From Alentia gelatinosa (Eukaryota; Annelida; Polychaeta; Phyllodocida; Polynoidae), in NCBI GenBank assembly GCA_950022655.1, contig OX465589.1:27606970-27670969 (forward strand): 64,000 nt of DNA, read 5' to 3'. Positions 1 through 8,935 of this stretch are shown here, piece by piece. Below the pieces are notes generated by a model, which was not told the origin of the DNA, did no database searches, and was given only the letters and a program-made list of their open reading frames with translations. Position numbers and translations under genes: made by a program. Positions within the stretch are counted from its first letter, which is position 1. Each line of letters starts with the position of its first letter.

Positions 1-68
1 TGCTAATATGTTTTTTTACTTGGAACACCTATTATCCACCTATTAAAAATTATCATATCACATTAACA
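1..68 (+). repeat. Right end of a preceding satellite copy (copy 0, partial)
   Basis: These 68 bases match the last bases of every later spacer: the tgctaatatg motif, a T tract, tacttggaacacc, tattatccacc and the atcacattaaca run that leads into the minisatellite. The array therefore continues to the left of the window. Confidence 0.95.
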
Positions 69-1410
69 TTAACTGGTGGGTGTTGACTGGTGAATGTGGA
101 CTGTTGAGTGAGGTCTGGTGATTTGGTACTGTTGATTTAAGACTGGTGAGTGAGGACAGGTGGATAAGGACTGGTGAGCGAGGACTGGTGAGTGAGGACT
201 GGTGTATGCAGACTGATGAGTGAGGACTGAAGAGGGAGGACTGGTGATTGTGTTCTGGAGAGTGAGGACTGGTGAGTGAGGACAGGTGAGTGAGGACTGA
301 CGAGTTGGCACTGGTGAGTGAGAACTGTTATGTACTGGTTAGTAAGTATTGTTGATTGTGGACTGTTGAGTGAGGACTGGTGAAGGAGGACATGGGAGTA
401 TGGAATGGTGAGTGAGGACTGGTTAGTGAGAGCTGTGAAGTACTGGAAGTGAGTCCTTTTGAGTGAGTACTTTTGAAAGAAACACTGTTGAGAATTGGTG
501 AGTGAGGACTTGTGAGTGAGGACTTGAGATTGAGGACTTGTAAGTGAGAACTGTTGAGTAAGATCCGTTTGGTGTTAACTGGTTAGTGTGGACTGATGAG
601 TGAGGACTGGTAAGTGAGGATTGGTAAGTGAGGCTGACGAGTGAGTGTGGACTGTTGATTAAGGACTGGTGAGTGTGGACTGGTTGATCGAGGACTGGTG
701 AGTGTGAGATGTTTATCGAGGACTGGTGAGTGTGGACTGGTGAGTGTGGACTGTTTGATCGAGGACTGGTGAGTGTTAACTGGTGATCGAGGACTGGTGA
801 GTGTTGACTGGTGGGTGTTGACTGGTGAGCGTGGACTGGTGAATGAGGACTGGTGAGTTAGAACTTGTGAGTGTGAGCTGGTGATCAAGGACTGGTGAGT
901 GTGGACTGGTGAGTGTGGACTGGTGAGTGTGGACTGGTGGGTGTGGACTTGTTGATCGAAGACTGGTGAGTGTGAGCTGGTGATTGAGGACTGGTGAGTG
1001 TTGACTGGTGGGTGTTGACTGGTGAGTGTGGACTTGTGATCGAGGACTGGTGAGTGTGGACTGGTGAGTGAGGACTGGTTGGTGTTGACATGGTGAGTGT
1101 GGACTGGTGAGTGTGGACTGGTGAGTGTGGACTGGTTGATAGAGGACTGGTGAGTGTGAGCTGGTGATCGAGGACTGGTGAGTGTTGACTGGTGGGTGTT
1201 GACTGGTGAGTGTCGACTGGTGAATGAGGACTGGTGAGTTAGAATTTGTGAGTGTGATCTGGTGAATGAGGACTGGTGAGTTAGAACTCGTGAGTGTAGA
1301 CTTGTGATCGAGGACTGGTTAGTGTGGACTGGTGAGTGAGGACTGGGTGGTGTTGACATGGTGAGGGTGGACTGGTGAATGAGCACTGGTGAGTGAGGAC
1401 TGGTGAGTGT
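69..1410. repeat. Minisatellite block of copy 1 (14-bp monomer)
   Basis: 1,342 bp. The consensus monomer on the + strand is ggactggtgagtga. Two dialects are visible. The proximal part, to about 620, is mostly gtgaggac-type monomers. The distal part uses gtgtggac and gtgttgac monomers, interspersed with longer ones containing tgatcga. It is one monomer (14 bp) shorter than the blocks of copies 7 and 15; the loss is near 611. Almost every C of the + strand falls at the single ggaC position, so the strand is strongly G-rich and C-poor. Confidence 0.96.
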
Positions 1411-1456
1411 CCACGGGACTCAATCTCATGGAATCAGTGCAACTACAATTTTAGCC

Positions 1457-1473
1457 GTGTCCAGCTCACCAGC
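1457..1473 (-). repeat. Isolated minisatellite-like stretch in reverse orientation
   Basis: The motif tgtccagctcaccagc reads on the - strand as gctggtgagctggaca, which resembles the + strand monomer. It lies about 50 bp beyond the end of the minisatellite block and is present in every copy, including class C where it lies closer to the array. It could be a relic of a small inversion at the array edge or simple coincidence. Confidence 0.4.
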
Positions 1474-1507
1474 ATCTTCCCATTGTATATTGTCAATTTT
1501 TTTTAAA

Positions 1508-1513
1508 AATAAA
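1508..1513 (+). promoter_or_regulatory. AATAAA hexamer just after the minisatellite
   Basis: A canonical polyadenylation hexamer in the A/T tract. Most class B copies have aatcaa here instead. The surrounding tract is AT-rich, so chance occurrence is likely and nothing shows use. Confidence 0.15.
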
Positions 1514-1800
1514 TAGATGTATCTCCATGAGTGCTCGAGGGGGAGTATAGGTTTTATGGGTTAAATATCAATATTAAGAGCACCAGAGGCTCATAATAGG
1601 CTAAAAATGACCAATAATATAGAAAGAAATATTTTGGAAAACCTTTTTTTCTTAATAATTAATATACAAACATAATGAAGGTCACTTTCGTATTTTTCAT
1701 AAGGAAACCGCATGCAACATATATTTTTGTGCAAAATTCGTCAAAATCCACTCATTTAAAAAAAATATGTAGCCAAATGAAGGTTGGTGAAGCTACAGGG

Positions 1801-1815
1801 CTTACAGCCTGGACA
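1801..1815 (+). repeat. 15-bp direct repeat, left copy
   Basis: The motif cttacagcctggaca is exactly repeated at 2180-2194. It recurs at both sites in other spacers; copies 3, 4, 5, 11 and 14 have one mismatch in the right copy (cttagagcctgg). The spacing and length fit a target-site duplication around an old insertion of about 364 bp, though no element family is recognised. Confidence 0.7.
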
Positions 1816-1920
1816 CTTTTTTAGAACGTTTTTAAATAATTATGTGTAATACAAAAACAGTAATGACCCACATAAGAGCATTGGTCATGGTGAAATATGC
1901 TGATTTACCCAAAAAAATGA

Positions 1921-1940
1921 AGTTGTTAAGTTTAACAACT
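1921..1940. repeat. 20-bp perfect palindrome
   Basis: Arms agttgttaa and ttaacaact are exact reverse complements around a 2-bp centre (gt). The arms are kept in all 25 spacers while the A-rich bases just to the left vary between copies in length and sequence (for example aaaatgaag, aaaataag, aaattcag). Confidence 0.85.
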
Positions 1941-2154
1941 GTTTATAATAGTACAAAGTGAAATATTTACCCCAATCCCTTTTTATAGCTATATTCTGAT
2001 CAATTTATGGATAATAGCTAAAATTTGCTGTATATTTAAATATTTAAGAAATCAAACTGTGCCAGTTATTTAGCTCTAGTAGATAACTAAACATAATTTT
2101 ATTAAAAAAAAACTATATCCCACAAAAAGAAAAAGGTCATTCAGTGTAGTAGGC

Positions 2155-2186
2155 ACCTTTCTCACAGTGTATCTAATGTCTTACAG
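2155..2186 (+). promoter_or_regulatory. Possible 3' splice-acceptor-like sites
   Basis: A pyrimidine stretch ending cctttctcacag (AG at 2166-2167) and a second tgtcttacag (AG at 2185-2186) resemble eukaryotic splice acceptors. They lie between the GTGAGT-rich minisatellite and the small open frame. Resemblance only; there is no transcript evidence. Confidence 0.15.
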
Positions 2187-2194
2187 CCTGGACA
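2180..2194 (+). repeat. 15-bp direct repeat, right copy
   Basis: Exact copy of 1801-1815, starting 379 bp to the right of it. See the left copy for interpretation. Confidence 0.7.
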
Positions 2195-2254
2195 AGTACT
2201 ATTGTTGGTATTTAAAGTGGAGTATTCCCATGCAATATCAACAACAGTTGATTG

Positions 2255-2292
2255 AAATATGGAAGATAGGTGTGCATGTTATTATCAATATA
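2255..2292 (+). repeat. 38-bp invertible segment, form 1 (copy 1)
   Basis: Lies between attg (2251-2254) and caat (2293-2296), a 4-bp inverted repeat. It starts aaatatggaag and ends tcaatata. The same flanks in copy 2 enclose the exact reverse complement (4872-4909). I checked all 38 positions between these two copies. Confidence 0.95.
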
Positions 2293-2474
2293 CAATTATG
2301 CTATATTCAATTAGAAATAACATTGTAATATTTCAATTACAAGGTCAAACTGTAGTCTCTAGCGCAAATGCACTGAGAGGAGAATTCTGGTATTTTCAGG
2401 CAAATTTATCTCTCTCTTACCAACGTAGATTTTTAGTCATGAATAGACTAGAAAAACGGAGAATTCAATACTAA
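2259..2474 (+). other. Small open frame in the spacer (71 codons), probably non-coding
   Basis: An ATG inside the form-1 segment opens 71 codons, ending at TAA just before the cttgctaat motif. The shared part runs from MLYSIRNN to the C-terminus RRIQY. I recognise no family, signal peptide or motif. Form-2 copies keep the shared frame open upstream, but only from a TTG. Copy 9 has an in-frame TAG, and a Val/Ile alternation (gtc or atc) divides the copies. Openness across copies is not evidence of coding, because recent array turnover keeps all spacers similar. An aataaa follows 46 bp after the stop. Confidence 0.2.
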
Positions 2475-2541
2475 ACCTTGCTAATATGTTTTTTTTACTT
2501 GGAACACCTATTATCCACCTAATAAAAATTATCATATCATA
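2376..2541 (+). repeat. Internal spacer duplication, left module
   Basis: Runs from agaggagaattc through tctctcttaccaa, ccttgctaatatg, tattatccacc and atcatatcat. The same order of motifs, diverged by substitutions and small indels, recurs 189 bp to the right. Confidence 0.85.
2521..2526 (+). promoter_or_regulatory. AATAAA hexamer after the small open frame
   Basis: Polyadenylation-like hexamer in cctaataaaaatt, 46 bp after the stop of the small open frame and present in all copies. The right-hand module has tattaaaaatt or tataaaaaa at the equivalent place and lacks the hexamer. Confidence 0.2.
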
Positions 2542-2564
2542 TCTTTCAAATTTTTAGAATTTTT

Positions 2565-2727
2565 AGAGGAGAATTATATTCTAGGCAAATTCATCTCTCT
2601 TACCAAGGTGAAATTTTCGGCATGAAAAGCCCAGAAAAATGAACAAATCAATACTAGACCTTGCTAATATGTTTTTTTACTTGGAACACCTATTATCCAC
2701 CTATAAAAAAATACCATATCACATTAA
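2565..2727 (+). repeat. Internal spacer duplication, right module
   Basis: Diverged copy of 2376-2541. It keeps agaggagaatt, aggcaaattcatctctctt, tcggcatgaaaagccc and ccttgctaatatg but no longer carries the reading frame of the left module. Its right edge abuts the next minisatellite. A 9-bp motif (aatttttag) just upstream is present twice here and once in most class B spacers. Confidence 0.85.
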
Positions 2728-2729
2728 CA

Positions 2730-4027
2730 TTAACTGGTGGGTGTTGACTGGTGAAAGTGGACTGTTGAGTGAGGTCTGGTGATTTGGTACTGTTGATTTA
2801 AGACTGGTGAGTGAGGACAGGTGGATAAGGACTGGTGAGCGAGGACTGGTGAGTGAGGACTGGTGTATGCAGACTGATGAGTGAGGACTGAAGAGGGAGG
2901 ACTGGTGATTGTGTTCTGGAGAGTGAGGACTGGTGAGTGAGGACAGGTGAGTGAGGACTGACGAGTTGGCACTGGTGAGTGAGAACTTATGTACTGGTTA
3001 GTAAGTATTGTTGATTGTGGACTGTTGAGTGAGGACTGGTGAAGGAGGACATGGGAGTATGGAATGGTGAGTGAGGACTGGTTAGTGAGAGCTGTGAAGT
3101 ACTGGAAGTGAGTCCTTTTGAAAGAAACACTGTTGAGAATTGGTGAGTGAGGACTTGTGAGTGAGGACTAGAGATTGAGGACTTGTAAGTGAGAACTGTT
3201 GAGTAAGTACCGTTTGGTGTTAACTGGTTAGTGTGGATTGATGAGTGAGGACTGGTGAATGAGGACTGGTAAGTGAGGATTGGTAAGTGAGGCTGACGAG
3301 TGAGTGTGGACTGTTGATTAAGGACTGGTGAGTGTGGACTGGTTGATCGAGGACTGGTGAGTGTGAGATGGTGATCGAGGACTGGTGAGTGTGGACTGGT
3401 TAATCGAGGACTGGTGAGTGTGAACTGGTGATCGAGGACTGGTGAGTGTTGACTGGTGGGTGCTGACTGGTGAGTGTGGACTGGTGAATGAGGACTGGTG
3501 AGTTAGAACTTGTGAGTGTGAGCTGGTGATCAAGGACTGGTGAGTGTGGACTGGTGAGTGTGGACTGGTTGATCGAAGACTGGTGAGTGTGAGCTGGTGA
3601 TTGAGGACTGGTGAGTGTTGACTGGTGGGTGTTGACTGGTGAGTGTGGACTTGTGATCGAGGACTGGTGAGTGTGGACTGGTGAGTGAGGACTGGTTGGT
3701 GTTGACATGGTGAGTGTGGACTGGTGAGTGTAGACTGGTGAGTGTGGACTAGTTGATAGAGGACTGGTGAGTGTGAGCTGGTGATCGAGGACTAGTGAGT
3801 GTTGACTGGTGGGTGTTGACTGGTGAGTGTCGACTGGTGAATGAGGACTGGTGAGTTAGAACTTGTGAGTGTGATCTGGTGAATGAGGACTGGTGAGTTA
3901 GAACTCGTGAGTGTGGACTTGTGATCGAGGACTGGTTAGTGTGGACTGGTGAGTGAGGACTGGGTGGTGTTGACATGGTGAGGGTGGACTGGTGAATGAG
4001 CACTGGTGAGTGAGGACTGGTGAGTGT
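2730..4027. repeat. Minisatellite block of copy 2
   Basis: 1,298 bp, 16 bp shorter than the 1,314-bp blocks of copies 10, 13 and 18. The difference is one lost 14-bp monomer at about 3120 (gagtccttttg joins aaagaaac directly) and a 2-bp loss near 2987 (gagaacttatg instead of gagaactgttatg). Confidence 0.95.
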
Positions 4028-4871
4028 CCACGGGACTCATTCTCATGGAATCAGTGCAACTACAATTTTAGCCGTGTCCAGCTCACCAGCATCTTCCCAT
4101 TGTATATTGTGAATTTTTTTTTAATCAATAGATGTATCTCCATGAGTGCTCGAGGGGGAGTATAGGTTTTATGGGTTAAATATCAATATTAAGAGCACCA
4201 GAGGCTCATAATAGGCTAAAAATGACCAATAATATAGAAAGAAATATTTTGGAAAACCTTTTTTTTTTTTTAATAATTAATATACAATCATAATGAAGGT
4301 CACTTTCGTATTTTTCCATAAGGAAACCGCATGCAGCATATATTTTTGTGCAAAATTCGTCAAAATCCACTCATTTAAAAAAAGTTTTAGCCAAATGAAG
4401 GTTGGTGAAGCTACAGGGCTTACAGCCTGGACACTTTTTTAGAACGTTTTTAAATAATTATGTGTAATACAAAAACAGTAATGACCCACATAAGAGCATT
4501 GGTCATGGTGAAATATGCTGATTTACCCAAAAAAATAAGTTGTTAAGTTTAACAACTGTTTATAATAGTACAAAGTGAAATATTTACCCCAATCCCTTTT
4601 TATAGCTATATTCTGATCAATTTATGGATAATAGCTACAATTTGCTGTATATTTAAATATTTAAGAAATCAAACTGTGCCAGTTATTTAGCTCTAGTAGA
4701 CAACTAAACATAATTTTATAAAAAAAAAACTATATCCCACAAAAAGAAAAAGGTCATTCAGTGTAGTAGGCGCCTTTCTCACAGTGTATGTAATGTCTTA
4801 CAGCCTGGACAAGTACTATTGTTGGTATTTAAAGTGGAGTATTCCCATGCAATATCAACAACAGTTGATTG

Positions 4872-4909
4872 TATATTGATAATAACATGCACACCTATCT
4901 TCCATATTT
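4872..4909 (-). repeat. 38-bp invertible segment, form 2 (copy 2)
   Basis: Starts tatattgataat and ends cttccatattt, between the unchanged flanks gttgattg and caattatg. It is the exact reverse complement of 2255-2292. Reading continues in frame into the same MLYS downstream frame as in form-1 copies. Confidence 0.95.
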
Positions 4910-5337
4910 CAATTATGCTATATTCAATTAGAAATAACATAGTAATATTTCAATTACAAGGTCAAACTGTAATCTCTAGCGCAAATGCACTGAGAGGAGA
5001 ATTCTGGTATTTTCAGGCAAATTTATCTCTCTCTTACCAACGTAGATTTTTAGTCATGAATAGACTAGAAAAACGGAGAATTCAATACTAAACCTTGCTA
5101 ATATGTTTTTTTTACTTGGAAGACCTATTATCCACCTAATAAAAATTATCATATCATATCTTTCAAATTTTTAGAGGAGAATTATATTCTAGGCAAATTC
5201 ATCTCTCTTACCAAGGTGAAATTTTCGGCATGAAAAGCCCAGAAAAATGAACAAATCAATACTAGACCTTGCTAATATGTTTTTTTACTTGGAACACCTA
5301 TTATCCACCTATTAAAAATTATCATATCACATTAACA

Positions 5338-6496
5338 TTAACTGGTGGGTGTTGACTGGTGAATGTGGACTGTTGAGTGAGGTCTGGTGATTTGGTACTG
5401 TTGATTTAAGACTGGTGAGTGAGGACAGGTGGATAAGGACTGGTGAGCGAGGACTGGTGAGTGAGGACTGGTGTATGCAGACTGATGAGTGAGGTCTGAA
5501 GAGGGAGGACTGGTGATTGTGTTCTGGAGAGTGAGGACTGGTGAGTGAGGACAGGTGAGTGAGGACTGACGAGTTGGCACTGGTGAGTGAGAACTGTTAT
5601 GTACTGGTTAGTAAGTATTGTTGATTGTGGACTGTTGAGTGAGGACTGGTGAAGGAGGACATGGGAGTATGGAATGCTGAGTGAGGACTGGTTAGTGAGA
5701 GCTGTGAAGTACTGGAAGTGAGTCCTTTCGAGTGAGTACTTTTGAAAGAAACACTGTTGAGAATTGGTGAGTGAGGACTTGTGAGTGAGGACTAGAGATT
5801 GAGGATTTGTGAGTGAGAACTGTTGAGTAAGTACCGTTGGGTGTTAACTGGTTAGTGTGGACTGATGAGTGAAGACTGGTGAATGAGGACTGGTAAGTGA
5901 GGATTGGTAAGTGAGGACTGACGAATGAGGATTTGTGAGTGTTGACTGGTGATTAAGGACTAGTGAGTGTGGACTGGTTGATCGGGGACTGGTGAGTGTG
6001 AGCTGGTGATCAAGGACTGGTGAGTGTGGACTGGTGAGTGTGAACTGGTGACTGTGGACTGGTTGATCGAAGACTGGTGAGTGTGAACTGATGATCGAAG
6101 ACTGGTGAGTGTTGACTGGTGGGTGTTGACTGGTGAGTGTGAGCTGGTGAATGAGGACTGGTGAGTTAGAACTTGTGAGTGTGAGCTGGTGATCAAGGAC
6201 TGGTGAGTGTGGACTGGTGAGTGTGAGCTGGTGATCAAGGACTGGTGAGGGTTGACATGGTGAGTGTGGACTGGCGAGTGTAGACTGGTGAGTGTGGACT
6301 GGTGAGTGTAGACTGGTGAGTGTGGACTGGTTGATCGAAGACTGGTGAGTGTGAGCTGGTGATCGAGGACTGGTGAGTGTTGACTGGTGGGTGTTGACTG
6401 GTGAGTGTGGACTGGTGAATGAGGACTGGTGAGTTAGAATTTGTGAGTGTGATCTGGTGAATGAGGACTGGTAAGTTAGAACTCGTGAGTGTGGAC
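5338..6496. repeat. Minisatellite block of copy 3
   Basis: 1,159 bp, the standard class C length. It contains the class C marker gttgatcgggg near 5980 and ggcgagtgtag near 6273. A private substitution gives gaggtctga near 5493. Confidence 0.95.
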
Positions 6497-7301
6497 AATT
6501 TTAGCCGTGTCCAGCTCACCAGCATCTTCCCACTGTATATTGTGAATTTTTTTTTAAATAAATAGATGTATCTCCATGAGTGCTCGAGGGGGAGTATAGG
6601 TTTTATGGGTTAAATATCAATATTAAGAGCACCAGAGGCTCATAATAGGCTAAAAATGACCAATAATATAGAAAGAAATATTTTGGAAAACCTATTTTTT
6701 TAAAATAATTAATATACAAACATAATGAAGGTCACTTTCGTATTTTTTATAAGGAAACCGCATGCAACATATTTTTGTGCAAAATTCGTCAAAATCCACT
6801 CATTTAAAAAAAATATGTAGCCAAATGAAGGTTGGTGAAGCTACAGGGCTTACAGCCTGGACACTTTTTTAGAACGTTTTTAAATAATTATATGTAATAC
6901 AAAAACAGTAATGACCCACATAAGAGCATTGGTCATGGTGAAATATGCTGATTTACCCAAAAAAATGAAGTTGTTAAGTTTAACAACTGTTTATAATAGT
7001 ACAAAGTGAAATATTTACCCCAATCCCTTTTTATAGCTATATTCTGATCAATTTATGGATAATAGCTAAAATTTGCTGTATATTTAAATATTTAAGAAAT
7101 CAAACTGTGCCAGTTATTTAGCTCTAGTAGATAACTAAACATAATTTTATAAAAAAAAACTATATCCCACAAAAAGAAAAAGGTCATTCAGTGTAGTAGG
7201 CGCCTTTCTCACAGTGTATGTAATGTCTTAGAGCCTGGACAAGTACTATTGTTGGTATTTAAAGTGGAGTATTCCCATGCAATATCAACAACAGTTGATT
7301 G

Positions 7302-7339
7302 AAATATGGAAGATAGGTGTGCATGTTATTATCAATATA
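7302..7339 (+). repeat. 38-bp invertible segment, form 1 (copy 3)
   Basis: Same orientation as in copy 1, between attg and caat. The open frame from the internal ATG ends at 7521. Confidence 0.93.
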
Positions 7340-7776
7340 CAATTATGCTATATTCAATTAGAAATAACATTGTAATATTTCAATTACAAGGTCAAACTGT
7401 AGTCTCTAGCGCAAATGCACTGAGAGGAGAATTCTGGTATTTTCAGGCAAATTTATCTCTCTCTTACCAACGTAGATTTTTAGTCATGAATAGACTAGAA
7501 AAACGGAGAATTCAATACTAAACCTTGCTAATATGTTTTTTTTACTTGGAAGATCTATTATCCACCTAATAAAAATTATCATATCATATCTTTCAAATTT
7601 TTAGAATTTTTAGAGGAGAATTATATTCTAGGCAAATTCATCTCTCTTACCAAGGTGAAATTTTCGGCATGAAAAGCCCAGAAAAATGAACAAATCAATA
7701 CTAGACCTTGCTAATATGTTTTTTTACTTGGAACACCTATTATCCACCTATTAAAAATTATCATATCACATTAACA

Positions 7777-8935
7777 TTAACTGGTGGGTGTTGACTGGTG
7801 AATGTGGACTGTTGAGTGAGGTCTGGTGATTTGGTACTGTTGATTTAAGACTGGTGAGTGAGGACAGGTGGATAAGGACTGGTGAGCGAGGACTGGTGAG
7901 TGAGGACTGGTGTATGCAGACTGATGAGTGAGGACTGAAGAGGGAGGACTGGTGATTGTGTTCTGGAGAGTGAGGACTGGTGAGTGAGGACAGGTGAGTG
8001 AGGACTGACGAGTTGGCACTGGTGAGTGAGAACTGTTATGTACTGGTTAGTAAGTATTGTTGATTGTGGACTGTTGAGTGAGGACTGGTGAAGGAGGACA
8101 TGGGAGTATGGAATGCTGAGTGAGGACTGGTTAGTGAGAGCTGTGAAGTACTGGAAGTGAGTCCTTTCGAGTGAGTACTTTTGAAAGAAACACTGTTGAG
8201 AATTGGTGAGTGAGGACTTGTGAGTGAGGACTAGAGATTGAGGATTTGTGAGTGAGAACTGTTGAGTAAGTACCGTTGGGTGTTAACTGGTTAGTGTGGA
8301 CTGATGAGTGAAGACTGGTGAATGAGGACTGGTAAGTGAGGATTGGTAAGTGAGGACTGACGAATGAGGATTTGTGAGTGTTGACTGGTGATTAAGGACT
8401 AGTGAGTGTGGACTGGTTGATCGGGGACTGGTGAGTGTGAGCTGGTGATCAAGGACTGGTGAGTGTGGACTGGTGAGTGTGAACTGGTGACTGTGGACTG
8501 GTTGATCGAAGACTGGTGAGTGTGAACTGATGATCGAAGACTGGTGAGTGTTGACTGGTGGGTGTTGACTGGTGAGTGTGAGCTGGTGAATGAGGACTGG
8601 TGAGTTAGAACTTGTGAGTGTGAGCTGGTGATCAAGGACTGGTGAGTGTGGACTGGTGAGTGTCAGCTGGTGATCAAGGACTGGTGAGGGTTGACATGGT
8701 GAGTGTGGACTGGCGAGTGTAGACTGGTGAGTGTGGACTGGTGAGTGTAGACTGGTGAGTGTGGACTGGTTGATCGAAGACTGGTGAGTGTGAGCTGGTG
8801 ATCGAGGACTGGTGAGTGTTGACTGGTGGGTGTTGACTGGTGAGTGTGGACTGGTGAATGAGGACTGGTGAGTTAGAATTTGTGAGTGTGATCTGGTGAA
8901 TGAGGACTGGTAAGTTAGAACTCGTGAGTGTGGAC
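7777..8935. repeat. Minisatellite block of copy 4
   Basis: 1,159 bp, standard class C, with the tcagctgg variant shared only with copy 5. Confidence 0.95.

Larger units (their letters stand above)
69..2729 (+). repeat. Satellite copy 1, class A (2,661 bp)
   Basis: Minisatellite 69-1410, spacer 1411-2729. Class A carries the marker taagatccg near 570, where class B and C copies have taagtaccg, and has a long distal minisatellite. The spacer has the 38-bp segment in form 1, the codon gtc (Val) in the small open frame, and tgtatctaatg before the second 15-bp direct repeat. Private changes are caatctc instead of cattctc at 1421 and gtcaattt instead of gtgaattt near 1492. It is followed by a class B copy. 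Confidence 0.97.
1411..2729 (+). other. AT-rich spacer, reference copy
   Basis: Non-minisatellite half of the unit; the same layout recurs in all 25 complete copies. From left to right: ccacgggactc junction (1411), a short reverse-orientation minisatellite-like stretch (1457-1473), an A/T tract with aataaa (1508-1513), the gagcaccagaggctc stem-like motif (1578-1592), first 15-bp direct repeat (1801-1815), palindrome (1921-1940), AT-rich core, a pyrimidine tract ending in cag (2157-2167), second 15-bp repeat (2180-2194), 38-bp invertible segment (2255-2292), small open frame (to 2474), then two diverged copies of a 189-bp-period module. No tRNA, rRNA or transposase-like coding sequence is visible. 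Confidence 0.9.
2730..5337 (+). repeat. Satellite copy 2, class B (2,608 bp)
   Basis: Minisatellite 2730-4027, spacer 4028-5337. The spacer shows the class B set: aatcaatag instead of aataaatag near 4122, gcagcatat instead of gcaacatat near 4334, agttttagcc instead of atatgtagcc near 4383, gacaactaa instead of gataactaa near 4700, and form 2 of the 38-bp segment. It is followed by a class C copy. Confidence 0.97.
5338..7776 (+). repeat. Satellite copy 3, class C (2,439 bp)
   Basis: Minisatellite 5338-6496, spacer 6497-7776. Class C lacks the last 145 bp found at the array edge in class B: gtgtggac joins aattttagcc directly at 6497. It has ttagagcctgg at the second direct repeat, gatctattatcc after the small open frame, and form 1. 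It begins a run of three consecutive class C copies of identical length. Confidence 0.97.

Noticed and set aside
69..311. 80-codon - strand open frame found at the start of nearly every copy
   Set aside because: It begins at GTG and consists of the same 14-bp monomer. Its constancy reflects the conserved proximal minisatellite.
69..1410. CRISPR array
   Set aside because: The repeats are 14 bp, directly abutting and degenerate, with no unique spacers and no cas genes.
1578..1592. Transcription terminator hairpin at gagcaccagaggctc
   Set aside because: The stem is only 4 bp (gagc/gctc) with a 7-base loop and no following T run.
1816..2179. Miniature inverted-repeat transposon
   Set aside because: The ends of the segment are not inverted repeats of each other. 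Only the flanking direct repeats remain as a hint of insertion.
2251..2296. Phase-variable invertible promoter with a site-specific recombinase
   Set aside because: The arms are only 4 bp, no recombinase gene is present, and the context is a eukaryotic-type satellite. The orientation difference is between array copies, with no sign of switching at one site.
2605..2645. CENP-B box in ttttcggcatgaaaagccc
   Set aside because: The required A after ttcgnnnn and the cggg core are missing in register, so it does not meet the consensus. A centromeric role cannot be inferred from the sequence.
4819..5091. 90-codon + strand open frame in form-2 copies as a gene
   Set aside because: The start is TTG, which is not a normal eukaryotic start. 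The frame is only kept open by chance across the flipped segment, and no family is recognisable.
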